The notes under the pieces are model-generated. The model saw only the letters and a program-made list of their open reading frames with translations, was not told the origin of the DNA and did no database searches. The translations under genes were made by a program, and so were the position numbers. This document shows positions 1-11,794 of a stretch of 64,000 bases of DNA, piece after piece; positions within the stretch are counted from its first letter, which is position 1; each line of letters begins with the position of its first letter. The stretch is from Sebastes aleutianus (lineage: Eukaryota > Chordata > Actinopteri > Perciformes > Sebastidae): the NCBI GenBank assembly GCA_916700875.1, contig CAKAKS010000187.1, forward strand, positions 33,101-97,100, given 5' to 3'.

Positions 1-526
1 CAGTTTGTTTTCAAATGAATAGCTGAGAAAACTTGGTGGCCTTTTGCCCAGCATATATACCAGTCCCCCTGCCCTCCCCCTACTGCTACGACTACTATAC
101 TTCCCAGCAGGTCCATCATTTCCATTCTGTCTTTCGCTCTCTTCCTCTTTCTGTATTTCTGACTGGCTCTTTGAACCAAGCATGGGGCCCGGTGCCATTG
201 TAAGACATGCCTTCTTCCTTCCCAAGTTTTGTCTGTGTGTTCTTCAGCCCCATTGAGGGCTCCCCAGTCCTTTTCCAGTGTGCAGCTCCTTTGTAGCCTC
301 CAGAAAGGCCTTCATCTCGCACTTGTTTTCTTCAAGCCCCCCCTCACCCCACCCACCACCCCCTTTCTTTTCACCTCTCCCTCCTCCTCCCTCCCTTCCT
401 TCGGAAAAAGACAGGAAGTGAATGCAGATGTCAGACCCACCTGAGCTCATTGCTCATTCTCTGGTTCTCTTTTCTCTCTCCCACGCGTTCTCCCTTACTC
501 GCTCACTCTTTTTTTCTTTCCTATAG
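1..526. other. Non-coding, pyrimidine-rich, ends like an intron
   Basis: No credible coding frame is present. The plus strand is strongly pyrimidine-rich around 336-404 and 460-526, and the block ends in a T/C tract followed by AG at 525-526, which is what an intron end with a splice acceptor looks like. The polypyrimidine run at 336-404 could equally be simple low-complexity DNA. Confidence 0.4.
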
Positions 527-693
527 ACCCCCGTGGCTGAAGCAGTTGCTACATCACACACCGAACACATTGACATACTGAACCTCACAGTGGAGGCTGT
601 CCATCACAATAGCAGCATGCTTGTTTGTTGTCTCTCTCCGTTGCCTTGCTGTCTAAACCTGTACTTGTCTATGATGCTACAGCACGCAGGCAG
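527..693 (+). other. Weak candidate internal exon
   Basis: A long T/C tract and CTATAG precede position 527, and CAG|GTAAAC (a good donor match) follows position 693. The 167 bases between are open in the frame starting at 527, reading TPVAEAVATSHTEHI at the start, with the first stop just past the donor at 696. The other two frames are closed. I do not recognise the peptide. Its second half is hydrophobic and cysteine-rich (CCLSPLPCC), as translated CT-rich non-coding DNA often is. Acceptor, donor and a 55-codon open frame together are suggestive, but such combinations occur by chance every few tens of kb. Confidence 0.17.
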
Positions 694-882
694 GTAAACG
701 CTCTACGTCTTCAGTGTGTGCCTTCATTCTTTGTAAGAAGGGGAAAAATATGGATTCGCATATGTGGATGACCCAATATTATCAAATCCGTCAGTTCCAC
801 AAGCATCAGGATCATGAAATATTTCTTCACTGTTTTCTATCTGTATGATATTAAAATAATGTAGGAGGTAAGACAGTCAGAC

Positions 883-1722
883 TAGGACTGGGACGATACA
901 CCTATCTCCCGATTCGATATTATCACAATACTTGGGTACCGATTCGATATGTAATAAGATTTTTAAGTATTGCGATTCGATATTACAATTGATTGCGATT
1001 TTTGTTAACTTTTTTAACACTAGACCATGGGGAAAAGTTGAATCATACACTTCTAGGGACTTTCCCTCACAAATTAGTGGTATTTTATTTTTAATTTATA
1101 AGGGACATGTGATGTTTTATACTTCTGGTGAATATAATCTAATCAATCTCATTTCCATATAATGTATTTTGTATATATAGTTCCCTTTGTCAACACCTTA
1201 CTTTGAAAACCGCAGGTAGTCACACGTACGGTATATACTTCCGCTAACCTAGCATGTCCGTTGCTAGCTTTCCCGTTAGCTTTGCTCTCTTTACACATCC
1301 ATGGTCAGCTTGAATGTCAGTGTATGGTTGCTCTGCAACGTCGGCCGATTTGACCACAGAGATACGAGCGGCAGCTGGCTTGACCGCACGTTACCGCAAT
1401 ACGATAATGTTTCCTGTCCGTGACAGAGGTAGCATGCAGCTGTAGCCATGACGTCTAACTCTGCTTTTCCTGTCCATGTGTGAAACCCAAAGTGTTTCTA
1501 TACTTTACTGTGTGTGTAGTGTTTACCACTTCTGTTGCGGTTTGTTTTGGTGACGGATACGAAACGGATACGACGTCACGTTACTCTGATTACAACAATA
1601 ATAGTGGTAACTTCCTTCTACCTCCTCATAGACTCAAATGAAGCAAATCGATTCTGGCATTTCAAAATTGATTTCAAAATCGTAAAAAAAAAAAATTGCA
1701 ATAATTTTTTGTCCCACCCCTA
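883..1722 (+). mobile_element. hAT-like non-autonomous element, copy 1 (TAGGxxTGGGAC termini)
   Basis: The left end reads TAGGACTGGGACGATA and the right end GTCCCACCCCTA, so the termini are inverted repeats (10 of 12 bases by eye). Subterminal sequence is rich in CGATT/CGATAT words, as in the teleost hAT-like families ending in GGGGTGGGAC. The interior encodes no transposase. A second copy in reverse orientation lies at 33489-34395; shared blocks include the stretch around 1015-1060 (ACACTAGACCATGG) and the stretch around 1540-1640. I could not see a clean 8-bp target duplication. Confidence 0.78.
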
Positions 1723-2836
1723 CTAAAGACTCTACCTCAATCAGCGCCTGTCTAGAGGTTTCTACCAAAGGAGAGAGGATTCCCACAGCAGAGCCGTTAC
1801 TGGAGGGCAAGAAAAACAGAGAAACAAGCCTCTCTGCCAGGATAATTCCCTGTTGAGTTGGCACTGCTGTACAACCACCGGGCCTCCTCAAAGCCCATCA
1901 GAGTGTGTGTGTACTGCGGGACATATCCGCTGCCTGGCACCACCCACAGTCCTTGGCATCTTCCGGAGAAGAGTACGGGACAGTACACACTGCCCCAGGG
2001 ATCAGGGCAAGAGGGCACGCTGCCTGGTGCAGACACATGATGGGCGTCTGCCTCCTGTCACGGTGCCCACTGCCTGGGCAGGGCACAGGAGGGAATAGTG
2101 GGGGGGAGGCCTGGCACAGGGCACCGGCAACTGGTAAAGTTGGCACAGGGGGCACATAGCATTCTTTCACATGCCATTGTGGCATTCAGACAGGGCGATT
2201 TTTTGGCAGGAGCCCCTGGTCCTGCTTCTGTTGTCGTTTCAGGCGGTCCCCGGTTCCCCAAACAGCAAATGAGCCTGGAATTTAGTCGGCCGTCTTTCAG
2301 CAATGTGTTGCCATGACTTCTAATGGAGGGCAGGACAGAAGGGTCAACAAGACTTTTGTATAACAGAGCTTTAATTGAAGGGCAAAGTCAACAGAATTTC
2401 ACTGCTAATTGCCATCTCTGTAGCGCTATCCACCCCGACTCCCAAAGAAACTGGCAGCAGATATGAGCCATGTGTTTGCCCTCAGCGAGAAAACAGGATC
2501 AATCAATCAGCCTGATCTGGTGCCCCCGAATACAAAGACGGACAAGCTGCAGAGCAGCGTGGGAAGCTGAGCTCAAAACTAATGTTTTTACCGCCCTGCC
2601 GGAACCGTCCCGAAATACAACCCAAGTCGTCCGGAAATTAATGTGGACCGTTCCAAATTTAAAATCTAAAAATCATTCTTAAAAATAAATAAAACAGTGA
2701 TTTTTTTTTTTTTTTTCATACATTTACAATTCATTAATTTTATTTTAAGAAGTCATTTTATTGTTTTTTTATTTATAATTTGGATGTTTGTTTTTAATTT
2801 TGATGTTATGCAGCTCAGTTACATAAAATTATATTT
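1723..2836. other. Non-coding; GC-rich block then AT-rich block
   Basis: The part from about 1860 to 2260 is GC-rich with overlapping short open frames on both strands and none that stands out. From about 2640 to 2830 the sequence is T/A-rich with a T16 run at 2701. No gene or recognised repeat is visible. Confidence 0.4.
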
Positions 2837-3735
2837 TTAATGTGTACAAAGTTGCATTGGTGAAAAGACGAGATTTTCCCATATGAGCCCCCAAAAAGCT
2901 AGAACCAGCCCCGCTAGCTGGGGCGTCCTAAAGATGGAGAAGCTGCTGGACAAGATGTACTTGTCATGGGGAGAGTAGCAGCGTGTTGCCATGGACAAAA
3001 TGCGATGGAGAGATCTCATTGCAGCCTTATTACCCATAAGGGATGAAGAGGAGTAAGTAGGTTAACATTAGTAACATGATTTGAGTTGTTGCGGTGTTTT
3101 GACACCTCGAAGTTAATGTAAGGTTATCATCAGCTCACTCACTGTAAATGTAAATGGTGCGTTAACTGTAACGTTACCGTTAACATCAAACAGTCTAACG
3201 TTAGCTAACTGGTAACGTTAAAGTTAACACTAGCAAGATTACCTCATTGACTTTGGAATGATTCCCTGTTGCCACAGTGGCTGTCGTGAGGTCAGAGACC
3301 AGCAAATCGGGGGACACTGATAGTGCGTGTGCATGTGTGTGTTTATGTAGTCAGGGAGGTTTAATAAGAACTGTATGCTACACAAAACGTGCACTCATTT
3401 TCATCGCCATTCATTGTAACATTAGCAGGGTATTTGTCTTTCAACTCTCGTTCCAAATTCGTTCCAAAATTAATTTTCATCCTCCCCGATCGTATTGTTT
3501 TTCGGCTCCAGGACGATGGAATGTCCTTAAGCTCGAGCCCTGGTTGGAAGTCTCCAAGAAATGTCATGAAGCACTTGTAAACACCAAATAAGCCGCATCC
3601 AATACACTTCTAAATGCACTATGAATTGTCTTCGTATAAATCATAATGCTGACAACAAGAAAATTATTTGTATTATGTTCTTGTTGATATGACTGATAAT
3701 TTGACTACCATCTGAATCATTCCATGTTTGTGCCT
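2837..3735. other. Non-coding; AACGTTA-rich block
   Basis: Between about 3060 and 3235 the sequence is dense in GTTAAC, TAACGTTA and GTTAGC words, a texture I associate with decayed DNA-transposon sequence in percomorph fish. No terminal repeats were located, so no element is called. Confidence 0.3.
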
Positions 3736-3772
3736 CCTTTCACCACAACACCTGAGCTATCCCATGAGGCAT

Positions 3773-3794
3773 TGCTGCTGCTGCTGCTGCTGCT
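3773..3794. repeat. (TGC)n trinucleotide repeat
   Basis: Seven uninterrupted TGC/CTG units outside any credible coding frame. Confidence 0.9.
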
Positions 3795-3954
3795 ATAAAG
3801 GTAAGCATTGTGCTGTCTGGGGTGTAAAATAAATAAAGGCAGTGGACAGCAAGATGAGGTGGGGGTTGCAGAATGCCAAAGATGGGTGTGAGGAGAGAGG
3901 AAGGAGGGTGTTTATGAAAGACAGAGAGTAGAAGAAGAGAAAGAAAGATTGTGT

Positions 3955-4062
3955 ACATGTGTGTGTGTGTGTGTGTGTGTGTCAGAAGGAGAGAGAGAGA
4001 GAGTGAGAAAAAGCAAAAGAGGGAGACAGAGAGGGAGTGTGTGCATATGTGTGTGTGTGTGT
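3955..4062. repeat. Compound GT / GA / GT microsatellite
   Basis: A GT tract at about 3959-3982 is followed by GA repeats at 3988-4003, a purine-rich spacer, and a second GT tract at about 4047-4062. Confidence 0.9.
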
Positions 4063-5339
4063 ACTGGTACAGAGATGGATCACCAGCGCTTGTATCTTCT
4101 CCGCGGCCATGCCTAGCAGCACGTCAGCGGCAGCCTCCATTTACATTAGGGAGATTTAAGCTGTCTCAGGCAATGGTGACAAGTCAAGGTGTTTCACTTT
4201 AATTACACTGGGCAAGGTCACCCCCTAGCTGGCTCACCCTCACACAGGAGGAAAAAGGAGGAGGACGACTACGAGGAGGTGATGGTGGTGTTGGCGGTGG
4301 GGGGAGTTGGGTGAGCTCACGCCTGTATTTACATTCTCATTTCAGACCCCCCCCCCCTCAACCCGCCATCCTTTAATACACCGCCACAGACACACCATGC
4401 AAAGTACACACCATATCCACACACACACACACTGGAGGCACACGTAAAAATAAGGTGGCCATGGATTTAAAGAGATAAATATTCTGTAGATAATATACAA
4501 CAAGGCACACACACACTGTACACAAACAATACATTTTTTCCAACAACAGAATACAAGCATACACAAACAACACACACATTCCCCGGCAAGCCCGTTTGTT
4601 CCAAATAATCCCTAGTGACAAAATAAACGCCACGGTGTATGAGGTTATAGCCTTAATGGCCCATACGCCATTGAGGTGACATAGTGTATTACACACCCTT
4701 AATATGACACCTATTGCCTGCTGTGCTTTTAGCCAGGTCTCTCTGCCTTTTTTTCCTCTTTACCTCTCCACTCCAGCTTGTCTGTCCCGGGGCCATGGTG
4801 TTGTACAGTGGAACTGACAGGTCGGGAGTTCACAGAGGGCCTTAATGGTGGTAGTGGAGTTAACCCTGTCCTGAGAGGCCCGCAGAGAGGCTGGCTATAA
4901 GAGAGGGAGGAAGAACAATCACAGCCAGGCAGTGCAAAATATGAGTTTTATTTTCTCTCCTTCACTAGTATTTACTGTTTGTCTTATTTTTTGTACTTGT
5001 GGTAGAATTGCTGAAATTCACTATTCCCTATCTGTAAGTGATAGGTAGCAATGATCGCCATGACAATTGATATTCGGGTGTCCCATCCTTGTTCTCTGTA
5101 CATCACATAATCGTTTATGCTCTTGAGGTGTGATATTGTGGCATGACAGTGTTACACACTCCCATGAGATCCTCGTTTTTTTAATTTTTTTGGTTTTTCT
5201 ATTTCTCTAAATATTTATTTATTTATATTTTTTATAAATTTGTAGTTTTGTTTTGTATGTTTAAATGCTGAAAAAACAATAAAACAAAATTTCAATTCAC
5301 CCTAACTTCCTGTCTCCTTTGTAGTTTACTATATGTTTA
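4063..5339. other. Non-coding with simple repeats
   Basis: The block holds GGA-rich DNA near 4250-4310, a C9 run near 4350, a CA tract at 4418-4432 with CA-rich flanks, and AT-rich DNA at 5170-5290. No gene is visible; the small open frames on the minus strand at 4340-4700 are translations of CA-rich sequence. Confidence 0.45.
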
Positions 5340-5470
5340 GTTTAGTTTAATTTATTTATGAAGGGACAGTGCAAATTAATAAATACACATGTATAAAAAA
5401 TGCCAGAATTAGCCAAAAGGCTATTTTTCATCTGTTGTCCCTGGCCAAGGTGTTTTAGAAGGCATGTATA
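5340..5470. mobile_element. Interspersed repeat fragment (GGGACAGTGCA...CCCTGGCCA type)
   Basis: The run containing AGGGACAGTGCAAATTAAT, GCCAGAATTAGCCAAAAGG and CATCTGTTGTCCCTGG matches a dispersed repeat I recognise from many teleost genomes. I cannot assign its class from this fragment; a retroelement 3' part is one possibility. Confidence 0.45.
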
Positions 5471-7655
5471 CATACAGTAAAACTGCTTTTACTTTCTTAC
5501 TTCAGAAGACTCACATATTAACCGTGTGGCGACAAGTAAATAAATACATTTATATGACTCAGAAATTGTTTTTATTCATCAGTACCCTTCTTATGTGCTT
5601 ATAAGGAGTAATAGCACTGATATGAGTGCCAACCAGTACAAAAAACAGTTTTCATTTGTACTCTTATCTGTTAAAAGTTAAACTTATAATGAGCATGCTT
5701 TCTCTGATTCTAAAAATGTTTTATTTTGAGGCATACCGGAATAGATGTGTGCAACTTAATGGACTCGTATTGAAGATTTTTCTAAATTAACAAAACAACA
5801 CATTGACATGTTAAGTGGATTTTTAATACAATTTACAAAACCAACTAAATCTTATTCTAGAAAACGCACTCCATAAGCCTCTGTCTGTAAGTCCACACAT
5901 CGCTCTTAACCCTCTACTCATTTGCGTGTGTTTTCCACAGAGATTTGATGTCAGGCTGTCAGTTAAAAGCAGCCTTTACCTTTCTTATCAGCATCACAGC
6001 TTTACCCGTGAAAACTGCAGTCATTTAAAAAAAATAGAAGAGGTAGGAGGGTGGGAGTGAATGAGAGAAAGGAGAAAAAAAGAGGAGAGAGAGGAGGGAG
6101 CGGGAGAGAAAAAGAAGGAAGTGCCTTCGGGGGAAGTTATTAAAGAAGGTGCAAGCTGGCTGGCTTGGCAGCAGTTCAAAGGGGGTGGATCCCCTTGCCT
6201 CCCTGCACCCAAATGGCAGTTGCTGGCACCACCGCTAAACACACAATGCCTTGTGGCAAAACTGTGTCTTTCATTGACAGATGAGTGGGGCAAGGAAAGG
6301 AAGGAGGGAGGAGGAGGGAACACAAAATGCTGCTATTCGCTCTCTTTTTTGAGGTGAAAAAAAAAAGACTTAACCTGAAAGAGGTGTTAGCCCCCTAACC
6401 AGTAGTGAAAGGCAGAGCTGCACTCACACACGCACACAAAGGAAATGTGGTTCTAGTCATTGGTGGAAGCAAGTGTGGGAAGGTGTGAAGAATTATGAGA
6501 GGGAACAGTCAATTTTGTCATCATTATAGCTGGCTAGGGGTAAAGAATCGAAAAACATTAAAAATGATAATAAAAGGAAAAAGGATGCAGCTGAGAGTCT
6601 ATACAAGTTTCATCTTTACAATGATTTGCTTTAGTTGGGTTAAACTGCACTGATTGAGGGCGACGCTAAAATTCATACGCAACATTCAATTTACTGAACA
6701 CGTAATAAAACATACATGTTTTATTTATTTTTTTCCTCTGCGTCTTCCAACATGTTTGACTCCACAGTTCCTGGCAGGCACAAGGTTAACAGATTTTATT
6801 GGACACAGGCCCTTGAGCTTCAGTCAATACTGCTAGTCAATAGTTCTTATTAATAAATGGATTTCAAAGGATATATTTTATTCACCTGAATGTAAAACGT
6901 GCAGTTGAAGCGTGCCGCTAATGCTGTTAATATATGACCGTACTGTACATGAGTGACAAGGGGCTTTGGTTCGGGTGAATACTTTCAACTAGAGAAATGT
7001 AAAATGCAGTAGTGCACCTCTGGAGGCTGAGGGGGTGATCGTCTACTATATCAGAATACAGAAAGCCAAAGAGGTGCATATGTAAACATGTGCACATGCC
7101 TGCACCCGTAGTTTCACTATCTCGCTCACACCAACATGTATGGAGAAACTGCACACACACCGTCAGGCCATCTTCTAGTTAGATTTATGCATACATATAT
7201 AATCAGCAGCCTATATGGCAGCCCTGACCCTGCAGGTCTAGAGCAAGGCCAGAGAGATGCATCTGAAAAGTCTAAACTCTGAAGGCATTAATAACAACCT
7301 GTCCCATCAAGCACTGGAGGAGCTCAGGCAAAGTACAAGATGGTCGGATGGTTGGATGTTGAAATGGATGATTGAAGGTGTAGGGAAGGAGATTTGAAAC
7401 ATGTCAACAATCAGCCAGTTCAACATACTGTGAGAGAGATGACACTATCTGTGTTGGGAAAAAAAGATTTGGTGTGGCGATCTGGATTTCCGTTGGTGCC
7501 GGTCCACGCGTCCTGGAATATTTCAATGTCCCGGACAAATGGGAGAATTTCCGGTCAAATATCATCGTGTTTATTGAGCTTAAAGAGGCAGGCTATATCA
7601 GCATCAGTAGTCTCCATGACTATAGACAGTAGGTTTTTTGAACCAAAATTTTCTT
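5471..7655. other. Non-coding; possible conserved block near 5.9-6.3 kb
   Basis: The stretch 5880-6290 is repeat-poor, apart from GA-rich DNA at 6050-6120, and has a mixed, unbiased composition that could be a regulatory element. The remainder (6300-7650) shows no gene. The open frame at 7394-7684 runs into the neighbouring SINE and is not credible. Confidence 0.35.
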
Positions 7656-7966
7656 ATATGGTAAATGGACTTGCATTTTTATAGCATTTTTCTAGTCTTC
7701 CAATCACTCAAAGCGCTTTACACTACAAGTCAACATTCACACACACATTCTGATGGCAGAGGCTGCCGTACAAGGTGCCAACCTGCTCACCAGGATCTAA
7801 TCTAAATACTCATTCACACACTAATGGCACGGCCTTCGGGAGCTATTTAGGGTTAAGTATCTTGCTCAAGGACACTTCGACATATGACCGGAGGAGCAGG
7901 GGATCGAACCGCTGACCTTCCGATTGGTGGTGGACGACCTCTCTCCACCTCCCCTGAGCCGTTTGA
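7656..7966 (-). mobile_element. tRNA-derived SINE, minus strand
   Basis: Read on the minus strand, the block starts near 7966 with GGCTCAGGGGAGGTGGAG, a diverged pol III A box like that of tRNA-derived SINEs. An exact B box, GGTTCGATCCC, follows at 7900-7910. The tRNA-unrelated body contains the teleost-typical phrases TGTCCTTGAGCAAGATACTTAACCC and AAAGCGCTTTGAGTG. The 3' end near 7656 (GCAAGTCCATTTACC) looks complete. As a retroposed copy it would depend on a partner LINE. I saw no clear target-site duplication. Confidence 0.8.
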
Positions 7967-8110
7967 TACAAGTAGCAAACTCCTTTAAGGAATAACTTGT
8001 GCAAAGGTTGTGTGCATCACATTAGCAAGTGTGCGGTCGAGAGAGAGAGAAAGAAAGAGAGAGCGCGTGTGGCGGTGAGTATGAAGTTAGCAGTAACGTT
8101 ACAGCTCGTA

Positions 8111-8437
8111 GCATTCACACCAGATCAGACGTCAGGGTGGTGTGGGAGAGGGAGAGTCACTTTAATGGCCAATTAACTGCGACGATCACCGTCTTGTGTT
8201 TCCTCATGGCTGGATTTTACAGCTCTGGATTGCCGTTTACGTGATTTGCCAGCGCAGCGTGATGTCGGGTTGCGTTTCTCTAAGAGTTGATTCTGTTTTA
8301 CTTTTTTCGCTGCAGGCCATTGCGCTTATTCGGCACCCCCTGCAGCCGCCTCAGCCGCAACCCAAAGGCACTATCCCCATTCAAAATGAATGGGAAGACT
8401 TGTGTTTTTGCTGTACTGCCTGATCTGGTGTGAATGC
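8111..8437. mobile_element. Short TIR element with perfect 18-bp inverted ends
   Basis: GCATTCACACCAGATCAG at 8111-8128 is the exact reverse complement of 8420-8437. The 327-bp unit has no coding capacity and has the size and structure of a non-autonomous DNA transposon (MITE). The inverted repeat may extend outward to GCTGCATTC/CTAAGG-like sequence, so the true ends could lie several bases further out. Confidence 0.75.
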
Positions 8438-8974
8438 AGCCTTAGGCTATTTGTCAATGAATAAAAGCTTCAATTCTTCAAGACCCCTAGTTCCCAAGTT
8501 CTTGTTGGCCACCTGCTGATTAAAGTGGGGGGGGGGGTTTGGCTCACTTAAGGTGGGCTGACCTTTAAGGTTGACCAGCTATTCTCATTTCAGCCACTCC
8601 TCCAGGTTTTTTAAGCATTTGTTAACTTACAAAACAGAATTTGGAGGCAGAAACCTAAATGTTCAGACTTTCGAAACAAACCTTACAATCTAAATATACA
8701 GGCATACAGTAATAGGATGACAATTACAAACCTCTTTAAATCTTACAGAAGCAAGGAATAACACTGCTCTCCAAGCATGGAGTAAATCAGCGTCAGGAAG
8801 GGTACTTTCACACTAAAGGAGGCCTTCTTCACAGAGGTGAGTGCTACTACGTTTACCCAACTTTTCTTTAGGGCCTGCAGATGACAACATAGTGTCAGAA
8901 GAAAAAGTAGTGTCTACTCTTTCTGTCCCAGATCAGTCACAAGAGTCGATCCCTATCTGCAGATTTTACATTCC
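8438..8974. other. Non-coding
   Basis: A G11 run lies near 8530. No gene or recognised repeat is visible. The open frame at 8841-9113 runs into the retroelement tail that follows. Confidence 0.4.
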
Positions 8975-9223
8975 TCAGTACAGAGCATGTTTCTGCCACC
9001 GTCCAAGACAGTGTGCTTATCACAAGGCAGATGGCCGCCCACCCAGAGCCTGGTTCTGCCAAAGGTTTCTACTTGTTAAAGGGGATTTTTTTTTCTTGCC
9101 ACTGTCGCCCTAGTAGTGCTTGCTCATGTTGAGTACAGTCTAGACCTGCTCTATATGAAAAGTCTCTTGAGATAACTTCTCTTATGATTTGACGTTAATA
9201 AAATAAATTGAATGGAATTGAAA
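8975..9223 (+). mobile_element. Retroelement 3' end with AATTGAAT-type tail
   Basis: The phrases GGCCGCCCACCCAGAGCCTGG, CTTGCCACTGTCGCC, GTCTAGACCTGCTCTAT and CTTGAGATAACTTCT, in that order and ending in short AATTGAA-like units, match a very common teleost repeat. A 3' tail of short tandem units is typical of LINE-mobilised (non-LTR) sequences. The class is inferred, and the left boundary is approximate. Confidence 0.6.
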
Positions 9224-9984
9224 CAGTGGGCCTTATTCCAGCTCCTCCTCAAATGGAGCTTTGCTGTGATGACATGTACTGTATGACAGTGGTTTTTTCA
9301 GAGCCCCTGCACTAGAGCTGCTGCTCCTGCTTCTAAGGCAGCGTTACCTGCTTGCCTTTTTCTAAATTTAGCAGTACTGGCGGATGCCAATGTAGGAGCA
9401 TGGCTAAGTGAGCTACCAATTACTCAGTGGAACTAATATAAAGGAATAATTACAAATCACTGGGTTACTTATGTTACATATAAGCACATTTCAGCTTCAT
9501 AGTGATTGATCTATTCTTTTTTCATAGTGGACACAAAAAATATCCTAAACAACTCGTGCAGTACCAAAGTGGCCCTTTCAAATCTCCCACGGGCCAACTG
9601 TATGAGCTCCACTTCTGGTTTTGCCTGGCAGTGCCCAACAGTGGCCAATAGGCATAGGAGGCTGTGTAACTGTGGCTTACCAGCTGGCTACCCAGTGCTC
9701 GTTGTAGAGTACTATCAGGTTTGACAGCGGGAAGATGCTCAAATATGGTGAAACAAAAGTACTTTGCTGGAGTACATAACCTCCACTGTTCACTGCACTG
9801 GCAGTTCACTGGCAGTTCACTCCACTGTGGTTCTTTATACAGAAATGAAAAAATAGTCCATTTCTGGGGATGGATGCATCCGCACAAGTGATACAAGTCT
9901 GCTAAACAGGATTGCTTGCTGCTTCTTCTCCTACGGCTTTGCAGGTATGATAGGGGGGGGAGTAAGGCTCTACCCAACACGTTC
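9224..9984. other. Non-coding, possibly old transposon sequence
   Basis: A minus-strand open frame of 152 codons (9522-9980) is the longest here, but it shows no recognisable domain. Its sequence includes a short tandem, GGCAGTTCACT, repeated near 9799-9823. I read it as non-coding repeat-derived DNA. Confidence 0.35.
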
Positions 9985-10634
9985 TCACTCCCAACTCGTC
10001 AAACACAGACGCTTGGTCAGTGGCTCTACGCTTCAAACCATGACGCTCTAGGTACCCCTCTTTCATCAGTTTTGGACGTGTCACGGACGGCGTATCAGTT
10101 TCCCCTTGTTATATGCATAGTGTCTTTTCAAAACAAACTTCCGTGTTCATAGGAAACGTACAGTTTCCGCTCATTATATGCGTACAGTTTTTTTTCAAAA
10201 TAAACTTCCAACGTTGGTTTACTTGGTTTATAGGTTTACTTACGCAACAAAACTACTTGGTTAGGCTTAGGAAAGATTGCGGTTCGGGTTCAAAAAAGTA
10301 AGTTTGTTATGTAAAGTAAGTACTGGCGTTAAGTAGAGTGTGTAACTTCAGTAACAAAACTACAGTAAATAAGTCAATGTTTACTTTTTTCGCACAGGAC
10401 ATGAACAGCGGTCTGCTGAGTAAAAGGCCTGTGTGTGTTGGGCCCATCTGACAATCCACTCGCACCCATCCTGCATGGACTTTCTCGCTCTTTATACTAC
10501 GTCAGCTGCTCTGACCGTCTAATAATGATACCGACGTGTTTACATTGGAGTTAGTGCGTCTCATACAGACGCTAAAGGGTACCTCGGTGTGTCGTATCAG
10601 ATGCCGCAGGGCATATTTGACGAGTTGGGAGTGA
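9985..10634. mobile_element. TIR DNA element (TCACTCCCAACTCGTCAAA ends)
   Basis: TCACTCCCAACTCGTCAAA at 9985-10003 is exactly inverted at 10616-10634. Flanking bases partly extend the match (CCCA-rich on the left, TGGGTT on the right), so the element may be a few bases longer. Internal GACGCT/GCGTC words recur near both ends. No transposase frame is present. A related, 5'-truncated copy lies at 12493-12720, sharing the GTTTACATTGxAGTTA and GTCTCATAC words. Confidence 0.78.
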
Positions 10635-11794
10635 AAATGGGTTGCTCTGCCGTGTAAGCAAAACATATTGTAATTCTAGTTCTGTCATCTAGTACGTCAT
10701 CTGGCTGTTCCACTGATGATCACAGAACGAGAGTAACAATATGTTACAATACATCTTCATAACTCAGTCATCATCACAATACAACACTCTCCTATTCCTT
10801 TAGTGAGATGATCCAGTTATGTATGTTGTATTTATGCTTTCATTGTTTACTCTGTTTCGATTTGGATTATATGTCATGCAATGGTGGTTTTATGTCCCCG
10901 GTAAGTGAAAAGACAAATTCTCCACTGGTATACACAATAAAATTGTTTTTATAACGCAATACAATGTGACACTACACCATCTGTTGTCCTGCAGGAAATT
11001 CTGTTTGTAAGGTAGCACAGTAAACACCATAGATATCATGCAGAAAAACACGCATGACAGCAGGCAACATACAACAGATTATTATATTGCTCATGAAAAG
11101 GCCAGAGCAGAAATATATTTTGATCTACACAATTCAATATTTCTGGACAACATCTTAGTCCTAACTTGGGAAAGTGAACTAGGCCACACAATGGCACACA
11201 GATTCTGCGCCGCGAGTGTTGAGGGTGTCTGCATATTCTCTCCCTGTCTGTGTGAAACAGAGACAGTTGTCAAGCCGTGGCCAACTCAGTCACGCTGCCA
11301 CTGAGCTCCAAACAATGACCTGAATGTAATGACAGATGACACATAGGGTGTGTGGATGCAGCACAGGGCAGAACCCAAACTCCATCTGTTACTCTGCCAT
11401 ATTAGAGGATGATGAGTTTAAAAAAAAAAAAGAAAGAGAAACACGCCACACTGTTTAAATCTGTGGGGACACATTCAGCACATTTCCTTTCAATTAAGAA
11501 CTTTTTTTTTTCAAGTGATGGAGATTTTAATGTTGTGACTTCAATGACAGATTGAATGCAAAAAAACAGTGAAAAATATTGTCAGTAAACTGAAACTAAA
11601 TAAAGAATATATTGTTTAAGAAAACCTAAAACTAAACTGAAACAATTATCTGGTTAAAAAACTAGTACAAATTACATAAAAATGAAGGTACATTTTAGTT
11701 ATAATATATCACTACTGAAAAAAGGAGAGAGCATGAATTTCCATTAACTCTCATGACACTGAAACACTGAAATTGAATGAACTTGACCTTCCAG
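10635..11794. other. Non-coding, AT-rich
   Basis: The block has poly-A and poly-T runs (near 11419 and 11502) and AT-rich DNA at 11560-11720. No gene is visible. Confidence 0.4.

Noticed and set aside
2985..2998. RFX X-box-like GTTGCCATGGACAA
   Set aside because: One isolated near-match to a 14-bp degenerate motif is expected by chance in 64 kb, and nothing nearby suggests a ciliary gene.
7896..7925. Possible tRNA gene on the minus strand, because of an exact B box
   Set aside because: The sequence cannot fold as a tRNA, the A box is diverged, and the body downstream is the SINE-specific region. It is a retroposed tRNA-derived SINE.
9522..9980. 152-codon minus-strand open frame
   Set aside because: No domain recognised. 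The underlying DNA has the texture of dispersed repeat sequence and includes a short internal tandem.
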